Made by a program: the position numbers and the translations under genes | Notes under the pieces: model-generated | What the model saw: only the letters and a program-made list of their open reading frames with translations | The model's database searches: none | Told to the model about the DNA's origin: nothing | In this document: positions 1 through 6,124 of the stretch, piece after piece | How positions within the stretch are numbered: the first letter of the stretch is position 1 | Layout of the letters: every line of letters begins with the position of its first letter | Assembly (NCBI GenBank): GCA_039184055.1 | Contig: JBCDBH010000344.1 | Span: 1 to 6,396, forward strand | Direction of reading: 5' to 3' | DNA: 6,396 nt | DNA from: JBCDBH01 sp039184055 | Lineage (GTDB): Bacteria; Acidobacteriota; Thermoanaerobaculia; Multivoradales; J023

Positions 1-90
1 ACTGACCGGGTCGCCGCTAACGCCCTTTGCCGCCCCGCCACCGCCTTGGGTGGATTCGGTAAAATCTCCCGTTGATCGGTTAACTTAACA
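1..90. other. Window edge without a complete gene; possible 3' end of a convergent plus-strand gene
   Basis: Two plus-strand frames are open from the window edge: frame 1 to a TGA at 73-75 and frame 2 to a TAA at 86-88. Frame 1 has mostly G or C third positions and would end in ...GGFGKISR. Either could be the tail of a gene entering from the left and converging on the peptidase gene, but 24-28 codons are too few to recognise a family. The minus strand has no ATG here. A short inverted repeat GTTAA-C-TTAAC sits at 79-89. Nothing else is supportable. Confidence 0.2.
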
Positions 91-121
91 GGCTTCCGTC
101 GCCCTGGCGGCGAGGGAAGCC
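91..121 (-). terminator. Strong hairpin 12 nt after the peptidase stop codon, probable transcription terminator
   Basis: GGCTTCC (91-97) pairs perfectly with GGAAGCC (115-121). Inside, TCGCC (99-103) pairs with GGCGA (109-113) around a five-base loop, with a single G/G mismatch (98/114) between the stems. This gives about 12 base pairs, mostly G-C. On the minus strand it begins 12 nt after the M23 peptidase stop (133-135). The following minus-strand bases read TGTTAAGTTAAC, so there is no clean U-tract. It is therefore a terminator-like or 3'-end-protecting hairpin rather than a textbook intrinsic terminator. It could serve both strands if a gene converges from the left. Confidence 0.55.
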
Positions 122-132
122 ACTCGGTCCGA

Positions 133-2397
133 TCAGTCGTTCAGCTCGACCTGCCAGGCGATCAGTTTGATGTCGCCTGAGGTTTCAGTCATCGCGCTCA
201 CCGTGGTCGCGGGGATGAAGCCGAAGTTGCTGTTGAGGTCGCTCTGCGCGATCCCCGAAGCCGCTCCCGCTTCGATCTCACCACGACGGGTGAAGGTGCC
301 ATCGCCAGCGACGTGCCAGGCGATCAGCTTGAGCTCGCCACCGGCGTCGGTCACCGAGGTGACCACGTGCTGATCGGACATCACGGCGAGCTCCACCTCA
401 CCGACCGTGCCGGCGCTGATGTCGTCGAGACGGGTGATCGCACCCGCTGGATGGATCGCCCACGAGATCAGCTCGAGGCTGCCACCCGACGTTCGCGACG
501 CGGTCACCACCAAATCCTGGAAATTCGGCGTGTATCCGACCCGCGCGATGTCGACGTCTTCGATCGCATCGTCTGTGTAGGTGTCGATACGGTTCAAGGC
601 CCAGCCGTTGTTTTGCACCTCGATGGTCGACAGCTCGAGATGATTGGTATTGGTTTGCACCGCGGTCACCGCACCTGGGAAGGCGAAGGTGTTGGTGATC
701 GCGAGGGCGTCGACCGCGCCACCTGGTTCTTCGCCTCGACGCTGGATGACCCCGGCTTCCGGGTCCACCCGCCAGGCGATTACCTTGTGATTACCGAATT
801 GCGTGCGGATCAAGGTCAGCACGCCGTCGTTGAACGGGCCTGGGGACGCCGCGACTCCGGTCACCGGGTTGGAGGTGTGCTCAGCGGTGCGCGCCAGCGT
901 GGGGTTGTTCGTCTCGACATCGTACGCGATCAGCTTGAGCGAGCCACCGCCCGTGATCAGCGCGAGAGCGGCGTCTTGCGTGCCGTTGGGCACGGTGAGC
1001 GCCATCTCACCGACCTGTCCGCCCCCATCGATCCCGACCGGAGTGAACTCGGCGTCGCTGTCGAGATCCCAAGACAGGACCAGCAGATCACCGTTGTCGC
1101 GACGCGACGCGGTAAGCGGCCGGCTCAACCTCGGTAGGGCGATCTCGGTCTCGACCACCTGATAGCCGATCGACCGATCACCTCGTCGGATCATCGGGCC
1201 CGGCCAGGTAGCCGTGCCGGTCCAGGTGTAGCCATGTCCCAACATCGGAAACCACGGTGAGTTGCCCGACGGCGGATCGACGAAGGCGTTGTCGCGCTCG
1301 ATCACGAAGGCATCACGGAATTGCAGCGGCATCGGATCGCCGTTGCGGGTCACCTGAAGGTGGAGATGAGGGAACGAGCTCAGGCCGGAGTTGCCGACCT
1401 CACCGAGGAATTCCCCCGCCTCGACCATCGCACCCGGAAAGCAGATCGACTGATTCACCGAGCCGTTGCGTAGATGGACATAGCTGGCGAGCTCGTTTCC
1501 GTGCTGAATGGTGAAGGAATTGGCGGTGTCGCCCATGTCTTGATCGATCAGGTCATCCGGAAAGCCCGAGTTGCAGTTCGTGACGACACCATCGGCCATG
1601 GCGTAGATCGGTTTGCCCCAGATGAGGTAGTCCTCGTTGGTGTCGAGCGGGTCGACCTCGCCCGGATCGGGCGGATGCGACTGTAGCCACTGGCTGGTGC
1701 CGCTATCCCAACGACGGACGATCATGTCGTAGGCGAAGACCATGTCGTCATTGCTGGCGCCCGAGCGATGGTTCGAGGTCGGTCCCGTGCTGCCGGCCGA
1801 CCAGAACTCACCCGGAGCGAGGTCCTGACTCTTTGCCGGGAAGAGATAGCCCTGGGGCGCGCCCGTCGATTGGTGCGAGACAAGGTCTCGGACCTGATCG
1901 GCGAGCGTGTTCTGGATCCCGACGAACGAGACGGTGATCTGAGCCTGCGCCGGTGCCGGCAGGGCCAACACCGGATCGCTGGTCAACACCAGCCGGCACA
2001 GCGTATTGGCCGGCAGGTCGAGACCATCCGCCTGGGTGATCAACAGGCTGTTGCCCGGGAAGGGGCAGCGCATGCCCAGGCCGGCCGAGAGAATCCGTGG
2101 TGGCATCACCGGATCGAAGAAGTCGATTCGCACCTCGTCAATCGTTACCGGGAAGTTCTCGTTGTTCTGCAGGAAGAGATCGACCGCCAGGCGGCCGGTG
2201 GTCGAGTCGCCGAACTGAAGCCCGGCCATTCTCATGTAGACCAAATCACCGTCCTTGAGCGGCGCCACCCGGTCGATTTCGACATCGACCGAAATCGGTG
2301 GATCCGCCAGCAGCGGAACGCTGAGGAGGGCGAGTATCAGGAACGTGAGCCAGACTCGCCAAGGCTGTCGGAAAGGAGAACTCGAGGAAGTAGACAT
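133..2397 (-). CDS. Exported M23 (LytM-type) zinc metallopeptidase with C-terminal seven-hairpin repeat domain
   Basis: A 754-residue secreted protein. Residues 1-31 form a signal peptide: R10/R14, a hydrophobic stretch 15-30, and a likely cleavage after LLA31. Residues ~35-160 look like an all-beta domain with a possible C111-C134 disulfide. Residues ~205-360 are the M23 fold: H210 and D224 (first two zinc ligands, spaced wider than the usual HxxxD), HG at 299-300, YVHL with H308, a GxxVGNSG-type turn (~332-338), and PHLHL with H344 and H346 (third zinc ligand). All expected metal and catalytic residues are present, so it is predicted active, probably on peptidoglycan or another extracytoplasmic peptide. 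C275 and C319 may pair. Residues ~427-754 carry seven repeats (separate entry). It is last in the minus-strand run, 81 nt after the vWA gene, with GGAG 8 nt before the ATG. The family call is firm; the substrate is unknown. Confidence 0.9.
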   Translation of the reverse strand: MSTSSSSPFRQPWRVWLTFLILALLSVPLLADPPISVDVEIDRVAPLKDGDLVYMRMAGLQFGDSTTGRLAVDLFLQNNENFPVTIDEVRIDFFDPVMPPRILSAGLGMRCPFPGNSLLITQADGLDLPANTLCRLVLTSDPVLALPAPAQAQITVSFVGIQNTLADQVRDLVSHQSTGAPQGYLFPAKSQDLAPGEFWSAGSTGPTSNHRSGASNDDMVFAYDMIVRRWDSGTSQWLQSHPPDPGEVDPLDTNEDYLIWGKPIYAMADGVVTNCNSGFPDDLIDQDMGDTANSFTIQHGNELASYVHLRNGSVNQSICFPGAMVEAGEFLGEVGNSGLSSFPHLHLQVTRNGDPMPLQFRDAFVIERDNAFVDPPSGNSPWFPMLGHGYTWTGTATWPGPMIRRGDRSIGYQVVETEIALPRLSRPLTASRRDNGDLLVLSWDLDSDAEFTPVGIDGGGQVGEMALTVPNGTQDAALALITGGGSLKLIAYDVETNNPTLARTAEHTSNPVTGVAASPGPFNDGVLTLIRTQFGNHKVIAWRVDPEAGVIQRRGEEPGGAVDALAITNTFAFPGAVTAVQTNTNHLELSTIEVQNNGWALNRIDTYTDDAIEDVDIARVGYTPNFQDLVVTASRTSGGSLELISWAIHPAGAITRLDDISAGTVGEVELAVMSDQHVVTSVTDAGGELKLIAWHVAGDGTFTRRGEIEAGAASGIAQSDLNSNFGFIPATTVSAMTETSGDIKLIAWQVELND
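136..1119 (-). repeat. Seven ~50-residue beta-hairpin repeats in the peptidase C-terminus, propeller-like
   Basis: Protein residues 427-754. The recurring core is a hairpin of the type [VT]xxTxxxGGxLKLIAWxV, seen starting near residues 427, 476, 526, 576, 629, 678 and 731 (spacing 49-53). Each of the first six is followed by a segment resembling [FI]xRxGexxAGxVxE. The seventh hairpin ends the protein four residues later, so its outer strands would have to come from before the first repeat. That arrangement is expected of a beta-propeller closed by strands from both ends. The repeats are divergent at the DNA level, so they are old rather than recent tandem copies. The fold is inferred from periodicity only. 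Likely roles are binding to sugar, protein or the cell wall. Confidence 0.6.
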
Positions 2398-2405
2398 GCT
2401 GTTGT

Positions 2406-2409
2406 CTCC
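2406..2409 (-). promoter_or_regulatory. Ribosome-binding site of the M23 peptidase gene
   Basis: On the minus strand GGAG lies 8 nt before the ATG at 2395-2397. This supports that start, which also places the signal peptide correctly at the N-terminus. Confidence 0.6.
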
Positions 2410-2417
2410 AGGTTGTC

Positions 2418-2435
2418 GACTCCGTTGTTGGAGTC
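2418..2435 (-). other. Small perfect hairpin between vwa and the peptidase gene
   Basis: GACTCC (2418-2423) and GGAGTC (2430-2435) form a 6-bp stem with a 6-base loop in the 81-nt gap 2398-2478, just upstream of the peptidase ribosome-binding site. No T-run follows on either strand, so it is not a classic terminator. It may be a weak attenuating or mRNA-processing hairpin in the peptidase leader, or chance. Confidence 0.3.
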
Positions 2436-2478
2436 CTCTGAAGAACGAGTGGCATGTGTTGTTTCCCTCAACCCTCCA

Positions 2479-3690
2479 CTAGTTCACCATCGCCGCCGCG
2501 ATACCGGCTTCCGCTTCGTTCGCCCGTCGCCCGCACAGCACATCCACCGCTTCACCCAAGCCATCCAAAGTCAGCTCGAACATCGGAAAGACGCTGCGGA
2601 TGATCTTGACGCTCGGGGCGTGCCAGATGCGTCGGGGCTCGGGGTTGAGCCAGACGCTTCGCGGGCAGCGGTCGCGGAGCTTGCGTAGCCAGTCGAGACC
2701 GGTGATGGTGTTGTGATGCCATAGATCGATGGCGCCACCGGCGTGGGTGAGCTCGAATGGGCTCATCCAGGCGTCGCCGACCAGGATGATGCTCCAGGTG
2801 CGATCGATTTTGCGGAGCAGCTCTTCGGTGGGCTCGCCGACCCGTTGTTGCATGTCGGTGTAGAGGGTCTCGTAGACGCAGTTGTGAAAGAAGCGGCTTT
2901 CGAAATGACGGAAGTGGTTGGCGGCGTGGGCGGCGCTGAACAGACGCTCGCTGAGATCGGCGTGGGGATCCATCGAGCCACCGACGTCGAGGAGCAGCAG
3001 AAGCTTGGCCCGGTTGCGACGCTCGGGTGCGAAGACGAGGTCGATCTCGGCTTCGCGTGAGCTTTTGTCGACGGTGGCGGGGAGATCGAGCTCTTCGGGG
3101 CCCTGGTCACGGCCGAGCTTGCGCAACCGACGCAGCGCCATACCGATCTGACGGGTGTCGAGCACGCGATCGTTACGCAAATTCCGAAAGCGACGGTCGG
3201 ATGCCACCTGGACGGCGGAGCGTCCGCCACCTGTGCCCCCGACCCGAATCCCGGCGGGGTTTGTACCGCCGTGGCCAAAGGGCGAGGTGCCACCGGTGCC
3301 GACCCACTTGCTACCGCCGTCGTGTCGTTTTTCCTGTTCGGCCAGCCGCTCACGAAATTGCGACCGCAGCTCGTCGAGATCGAGGCTTTTGAGCGCGGCT
3401 TTTTCTTCGTCGCTCAGCTCACGCGGCAGGACGGGGTTTTGCAACCACTCGAGCAGCTCGTCGTCGAGCTCGAATTGAGCATCGAGATCGCCGAAATACG
3501 ACGCGAAGGCGCGATCATAGGTGTCGTAATCGCTTTCGCGTTTCACCAAGAGCGCGCGCGCCAGGTGATAGAAGACGCCGAGATCGGCGCGTGCATGCCC
3601 GTCCACCAGAGCACGCACCAAGGCGAGGTATTCGGTGATCGTGACGCCGAGACCAGCGGTGCGGAGATGGAAGAGAAAACCGATGAACAT
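2479..3690 (-). CDS. CoxE-like von Willebrand factor A (vWA) domain protein, partner of MoxR
   Basis: I take the start as the ATG at 3688-3690 (403 residues), not the in-frame ATG at 3778-3780: the later one has GAGG 5 nt upstream and avoids a 83-nt overlap with moxR, and family members usually begin MFxxFLFxLR. Residues 1-110 are a helical N-terminal region. Residues 125-157 are a Gly-rich linker containing SKWVGTGGTSPFGHGG, typical of this subfamily. The vWA domain (~200-403) has the MIDAS-type loop LLLLLDVGGSM (D235, S239), where the usual DxSxS is DxGxS, and ILVGDAWMSPFEL with D306. Such proteins act in the cytoplasm as adaptors that recruit a target to a MoxR ATPase (compare CoxE, NorD, CbbO, ViaA). 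It lies 7 nt after moxR, so translational coupling is likely. The specific client is unknown. Confidence 0.9.
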   Translation of the reverse strand: MFIGFLFHLRTAGLGVTITEYLALVRALVDGHARADLGVFYHLARALLVKRESDYDTYDRAFASYFGDLDAQFELDDELLEWLQNPVLPRELSDEEKAALKSLDLDELRSQFRERLAEQEKRHDGGSKWVGTGGTSPFGHGGTNPAGIRVGGTGGGRSAVQVASDRRFRNLRNDRVLDTRQIGMALRRLRKLGRDQGPEELDLPATVDKSSREAEIDLVFAPERRNRAKLLLLLDVGGSMDPHADLSERLFSAAHAANHFRHFESRFFHNCVYETLYTDMQQRVGEPTEELLRKIDRTWSIILVGDAWMSPFELTHAGGAIDLWHHNTITGLDWLRKLRDRCPRSVWLNPEPRRIWHAPSVKIIRSVFPMFELTLDGLGEAVDVLCGRRANEAEAGIAAAMVN

Positions 3691-3695
3691 CGCGG

Positions 3696-3699
3696 CCTC
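3696..3699 (-). promoter_or_regulatory. Ribosome-binding site of the vWA gene, overlapping the moxR stop codon
   Basis: On the minus strand the moxR stop TGA (3698-3700) runs directly into GAGG, followed by a 5-nt spacer and the ATG at 3688-3690. This site decides the start of the vWA protein and implies coupled translation of the two subunits. Confidence 0.65.
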
Positions 3700-4540
3700 A
3701 ATGACGCCAGGTGGTGGCGCGATTGCCCCGACGACGGGTGAGGATGGCGTCGAGGTCTTGCTCGCGTTTGAGCAGGACACCGAGAAACGGTAGATCCTTC
3801 TCCATCTTCTCGGCGCTGATCCCGGCGCGGCGCAGGGCAGCGATCCAATCGATCAGCTCACTGGTCGACGGACGCTTGCGTACCTCGGGTTGATCACGCA
3901 GCCAATAGAAGGCCACCAGCACCTGCTCGAGCAGCTTGTCTTCGAGCTCGGGATGATGGACTTTGACGATATCGGCCATCAGCGCTTCGTCCGGAAACGC
4001 GATGTAGTGAAAGACGCAGCGGCGCAAAAAGGCGTCGGGCAGCTCTTTCTCATTGTTCGACGTGATCAGCACGATCGGTCGCACGTGGGCGTCGACCCGC
4101 TCACCGGTCTCGTCGACGGTGAAGCTCATCCGATCGAGCTCGTGGAGCAGATCGTTGGGAAATTCCATATCGGCCTTGTCGATCTCGTCGATCAACAACA
4201 CCACCCGCTGCTGGCTCTTGAGCGACCGGCCCATCGGGCCGAACTTGATGTAGCGCCCGATGTCACGCACGTCGTGATCGCCGAAGCGTGCGTCGTTGAG
4301 ACGGGCGACGGTGTCATAAACGTACAGGCCGTCTTTGGCCTTCGAGGTCGATTTGACGTTCCAAATATCGAGTGTATGGCCGAGATCTTCGGCGATGGCC
4401 TCGGCGAGCCGGGTCTTGCCAGTGCCGGGCTCACCCTTGATCAGGAGAGGTCGTTCGAGAGCGATGGCGACATTGACCGCGTCGCGGAGCTCGGGGGAAG
4501 CGAGATAATCGGCGGTGCCGGTGAATTGATCGAAGCTCAT
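3698..4540 (-). CDS. MoxR-family AAA+ ATPase
   Basis: A 280-residue cytoplasmic AAA+ ATPase, normal length for a short MoxR protein. Walker A is GEPGTGKT at 36-43 (K42). Walker B is VVLLIDEIDKAD with D118 and E119. Sensor 1 is TSNN at 160-163. The candidate arginine-finger pair is R173/R174 in DAFLRRC, and a sensor-2-type arginine is at 223 in KRPSTSELIDW. All motifs are intact, so it should hydrolyse ATP, probably as a hexameric ring. MoxR proteins work with a vWA partner to remodel, metallate or activate a target protein complex. Here the partner is the next gene. The ATG at 4538-4540 is preceded by only a weak purine stretch, so translation may depend partly on the upstream dinB message, whose stop is 48 nt before. 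Confidence 0.95.
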   Translation of the reverse strand: MSFDQFTGTADYLASPELRDAVNVAIALERPLLIKGEPGTGKTRLAEAIAEDLGHTLDIWNVKSTSKAKDGLYVYDTVARLNDARFGDHDVRDIGRYIKFGPMGRSLKSQQRVVLLIDEIDKADMEFPNDLLHELDRMSFTVDETGERVDAHVRPIVLITSNNEKELPDAFLRRCVFHYIAFPDEALMADIVKVHHPELEDKLLEQVLVAFYWLRDQPEVRKRPSTSELIDWIAALRRAGISAEKMEKDLPFLGVLLKREQDLDAILTRRRGNRATTWRH

Positions 4541-4588
4541 GACGGCGACTTTACCAATTCGTCCCTGCGCTCATGCATCCCGGCCTGA

Positions 4589-5674
4589 TCAGAAGAGCAT
4601 CAGCTGCTCGGCGCCGCCCGCGCTGAGTCCCGAGCCGGTGACCCCGAGCAAGCGTACGCCACGCTCGCCGGCCTCGGTCACCCGGAGCAGCTCGCGAGCC
4701 AGCTGGGTGATGCGTTCGGCTTGCGCGGTGGGGAAGGGCAGCGAGCGTGCTCGAGTGAGGGTGGTGAAGTCGGGATAACGCACCTTCACCGTGATCGTGC
4801 GCGCGGCGATGCCTCGCTCGCTCAGCCCGTCGGCCACCATGCCCGCGAGTCGTTCGAGCTCGTGATCCATTGCTTCGAGCGAGCGAATGTCTTCGGCGTA
4901 GGTGCGTTCGTGACCGAGGCTCTTGCGTTCACGCGAGGTTCGCACCGGTCGGTCGTCCTCGCCTCGGGCATAGCGATAGAGCACCCCGCCGTGACGACCA
5001 AAGCGCTTGGTGAGCACGTCCGCCTCGATCTGGCGGAGCTCGAGCACGGTCGAAATCCCGAGCGCCCCGAGCGCCTTTTCCGTCGCCGGTCCCACTCCGT
5101 GCAGCGCTCGCACCGGAAGTGGATCGAGAAACGCCTGCACCCGATGAGGTGGCACCACTGTCAGCCCGTCCGGCTTGTCGTAATCCGAGGCGATCTTCGC
5201 CACCAGTCGATTCGGCCCCACGCCCACCGACACCGTCAGATCACGCTCCGCTCGCACCCGTCGACGGATCTCCTGTGCCACCGCCGTCGCCGAGCCGTGG
5301 TCACCGAGATGCTCGGTGACGTCGAGATACGCCTCGTCGAGCGACGCCGGTTGAATGACCGGCGTGATCTCACGAAAGATCGCGAAGATCAGTTTCGACT
5401 CGTCGCGATAGCGCGAAAACTCCGGTTTGATGAACACCGCGTGCGGGCATCGTCGCACCGCTTGCGCCGCCGGCATCGCCGATCGGATGCCATATTCACG
5501 CGCCTCATAGCTCGCCGCCGCCACCACCCCGCGACCCTGAGGCGAGCCGCCGATCACCACCGGCAAACCCTGTAGAGACGGATCGTCTCGCATATGGACC
5601 GCGGCGTAAAAACAGTCCATATCGCAATGCAAAATGCGACGAGTCGTCGGCTCTTCCGCCTCGTTTACGCGCAC
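4589..5674 (-). CDS. dinB: DNA polymerase IV (Y-family translesion polymerase)
   Basis: A 361-residue polymerase that copies past damaged bases in the cytoplasm. Catalytic metal residues are D18 in HCDMDCFYAAV and D113/E114 in SLDEAYLDV. The steric-gate position holding F13 in E. coli DinB is Y23 here, as in archaeal Dpo4. A helix-hairpin-helix is seen at ~191-207 (LHGVGPATEKALGALGI). The little-finger domain begins near 250 (RKSLGHERTYAEDI). The last residues are EQLMLF, a clear beta-clamp-binding motif at the extreme C-terminus, so the protein is complete. The start is a GTG at 5672-5674: an in-frame TAA lies four codons upstream (5684-5686) and no ATG precedes the first catalytic motif. 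No good ribosome-binding site precedes it. It is divergent from the antitoxin-like gene; no recognisable LexA box was found by eye. Confidence 0.96.
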   Translation of the reverse strand: MRVNEAEEPTTRRILHCDMDCFYAAVHMRDDPSLQGLPVVIGGSPQGRGVVAAASYEAREYGIRSAMPAAQAVRRCPHAVFIKPEFSRYRDESKLIFAIFREITPVIQPASLDEAYLDVTEHLGDHGSATAVAQEIRRRVRAERDLTVSVGVGPNRLVAKIASDYDKPDGLTVVPPHRVQAFLDPLPVRALHGVGPATEKALGALGISTVLELRQIEADVLTKRFGRHGGVLYRYARGEDDRPVRTSRERKSLGHERTYAEDIRSLEAMDHELERLAGMVADGLSERGIAARTITVKVRYPDFTTLTRARSLPFPTAQAERITQLARELLRVTEAGERGVRLLGVTGSGLSAGGAEQLMLF

Positions 5675-5727
5675 CTCATGATCTTATAGACTTCGTTACG
5701 AATGCACCACTTTTCGAAGGGCTTGCA
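5675..5727. promoter_or_regulatory. Divergent promoter region between dinB and the antitoxin-like gene, with palindromes
   Basis: These 53 bp must supply the start signals for both genes. A shared AT-rich core at 5683-5690 reads TATAAG on the minus strand (possible -10 for dinB) and TATAGA on the plus strand (possible -10 for the antitoxin-like gene; TTTACG at 5664-5669 is a poor -35, 15 bp away). Next to it is an 11-bp inverted repeat TTCGT-T-ACGAA (5692-5702), and TTCGAA follows at 5713-5718, overlapping the downstream ribosome-binding site. This is where an autoregulating antitoxin or other repressor could bind. The -10 calls are weak, since no convincing -35 is present on either strand. 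Confidence 0.35.
5716..5721 (+). promoter_or_regulatory. Ribosome-binding site of the antitoxin-like gene
   Basis: GAAGGG lies 6 nt before the ATG at 5728-5730. This is a strong site and supports that start. Confidence 0.65.
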
Positions 5728-5982
5728 ATGAACGCCATCAAATTGAAAAAGACAGTCGACCAAGCCATGGCGGAGGCCTTGCCCGAGCTTCGACCCTTGC
5801 TCGGTCGGCGAATCGAGTTGATCGCACTCGATTCAAACGACGAGCCCAAGAGAAGGACCGGCTACACCATCGATGACTTCTTGACCCATCATCGGCTCCG
5901 CCGACCCGCGGAGGTCGCTCCTTTGAGCCTCGACGACATCGAAGATGCCATCGCACGTGGAGCCCGTGATGAAGACCTTTGA
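5728..5982 (+). CDS. Small antitoxin-like protein, orphan (84 aa)
   Basis: An 84-residue soluble protein with a strong ribosome-binding site. The N-terminus (MNAIKLKKTVDQAMAEALPELRPLLGRR) is followed by a short beta-like segment IELIAL (29-34), a charged linker (36-45), and an acidic helical C-terminus, SLDDIEDAIARGARDEDL (67-84). A short basic-to-mixed N-terminal half with a C-terminal helix of the DxxxAIxxGA type resembles antitoxins of type II (VapB-like) modules, whose C-terminus wraps a PIN toxin. I do not recognise a named family. The GC content (~65% at 5761-5820) matches the neighbours to the left. An ATG at 5969-5971 overlaps its last codons, as toxin starts often do, but no full toxin follows. 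It might alternatively be a stand-alone regulator. Gene reality is good; function is only suggestive. Confidence 0.7.
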   Translation: MNAIKLKKTVDQAMAEALPELRPLLGRRIELIALDSNDEPKRRTGYTIDDFLTHHRLRRPAEVAPLSLDDIEDAIARGARDEDL

Positions 5983-6088
5983 TACTGACCTGAGCTGTCT
6001 ACACGTTCTGCTCCTGTTTTGTACTCTAGTCATGGACCAAGACGGAAACCGCGACTATAGTAACTGTGACACAAGTACAGGAACCTAG
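5969..6088 (+). pseudogene. Short overlapping reading frame, possible remnant of a lost toxin start
   Basis: An ATG at 5969-5971 overlaps the end of the antitoxin-like gene by 14 nt in another frame, the usual place for a toxin to start. It reads MKTFDTDLSCLHV... and stops after 39 codons at 6086-6088. The first residues resemble a PIN-domain opening (hydrophobic, then D-T-D/N), but the rest is unlike any PIN domain and is rich in codons seen in the AT-richer flank. It may be the 5' stub of a toxin gene cut by a rearrangement near 5985-5995, or a chance frame. Only about seven residues support the idea. Confidence 0.2.
6033..6061 (+). promoter_or_regulatory. Candidate sigma70-type promoter for the SEFIR gene
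   Basis: TGGACC (6033-6038, 4 of 6 matches to the -35 consensus) is separated by 17 bp from TATAGT (6056-6061, 5 of 6 matches to the -10 consensus). Transcription would start near 6068 and leave a leader of roughly 57 nt before the ATG at 6125. The sequence lies in the AT-richer gap 5983-6124, which otherwise contains no convincing gene. Confidence 0.3.
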
Positions 6089-6124
6089 GTTTAGTTTTCT
6101 CAAACTGTTGAATGGTTGATATCA

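Noticed and set aside
313..1137. Plus-strand open frame of 274 codons opposite the peptidase gene
   Set aside because: Its product is Arg/His/Asp-rich without domains and exactly mirrors the coding strand's codon bias; the minus-strand frame has a signal peptide, M23 motifs and repeats.
1768..2688. Plus-strand open frame of 306 codons spanning the peptidase and vWA genes
   Set aside because: It crosses the 5' end of one well-supported gene and the 3' end of another, lacks any recognisable motif, and is a typical GC-rich antisense shadow.
3691..3780. A 30-residue N-terminal extension of the vWA protein from the ATG at 3778-3780
   Set aside because: It would overlap moxR by 83 nt; the downstream ATG at 3688-3690 has GAGG at the right spacing and gives the usual family N-terminus.
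3890..5575. Plus-strand open frames opposite moxR (232 codons) and dinB (284 codons)
   Set aside because: Antisense shadows of genes whose catalytic motifs are all intact; no family features in the plus-strand products.
5675..5727. SOS (LexA) box controlling dinB
   Set aside because: No CTGT-N8-ACAG, GAAC-N4-GTTC or GTTC-N7-GTTC pattern was found; the TTCGTTACGAA palindrome does not match a LexA site known to me.
6064..6080. CTGT-N9-ACAG as a LexA box upstream of the SEFIR gene
   Set aside because: The enterobacterial LexA site needs an 8-base spacer and an AT-rich centre; the spacing here is 9 and the centre does not fit.
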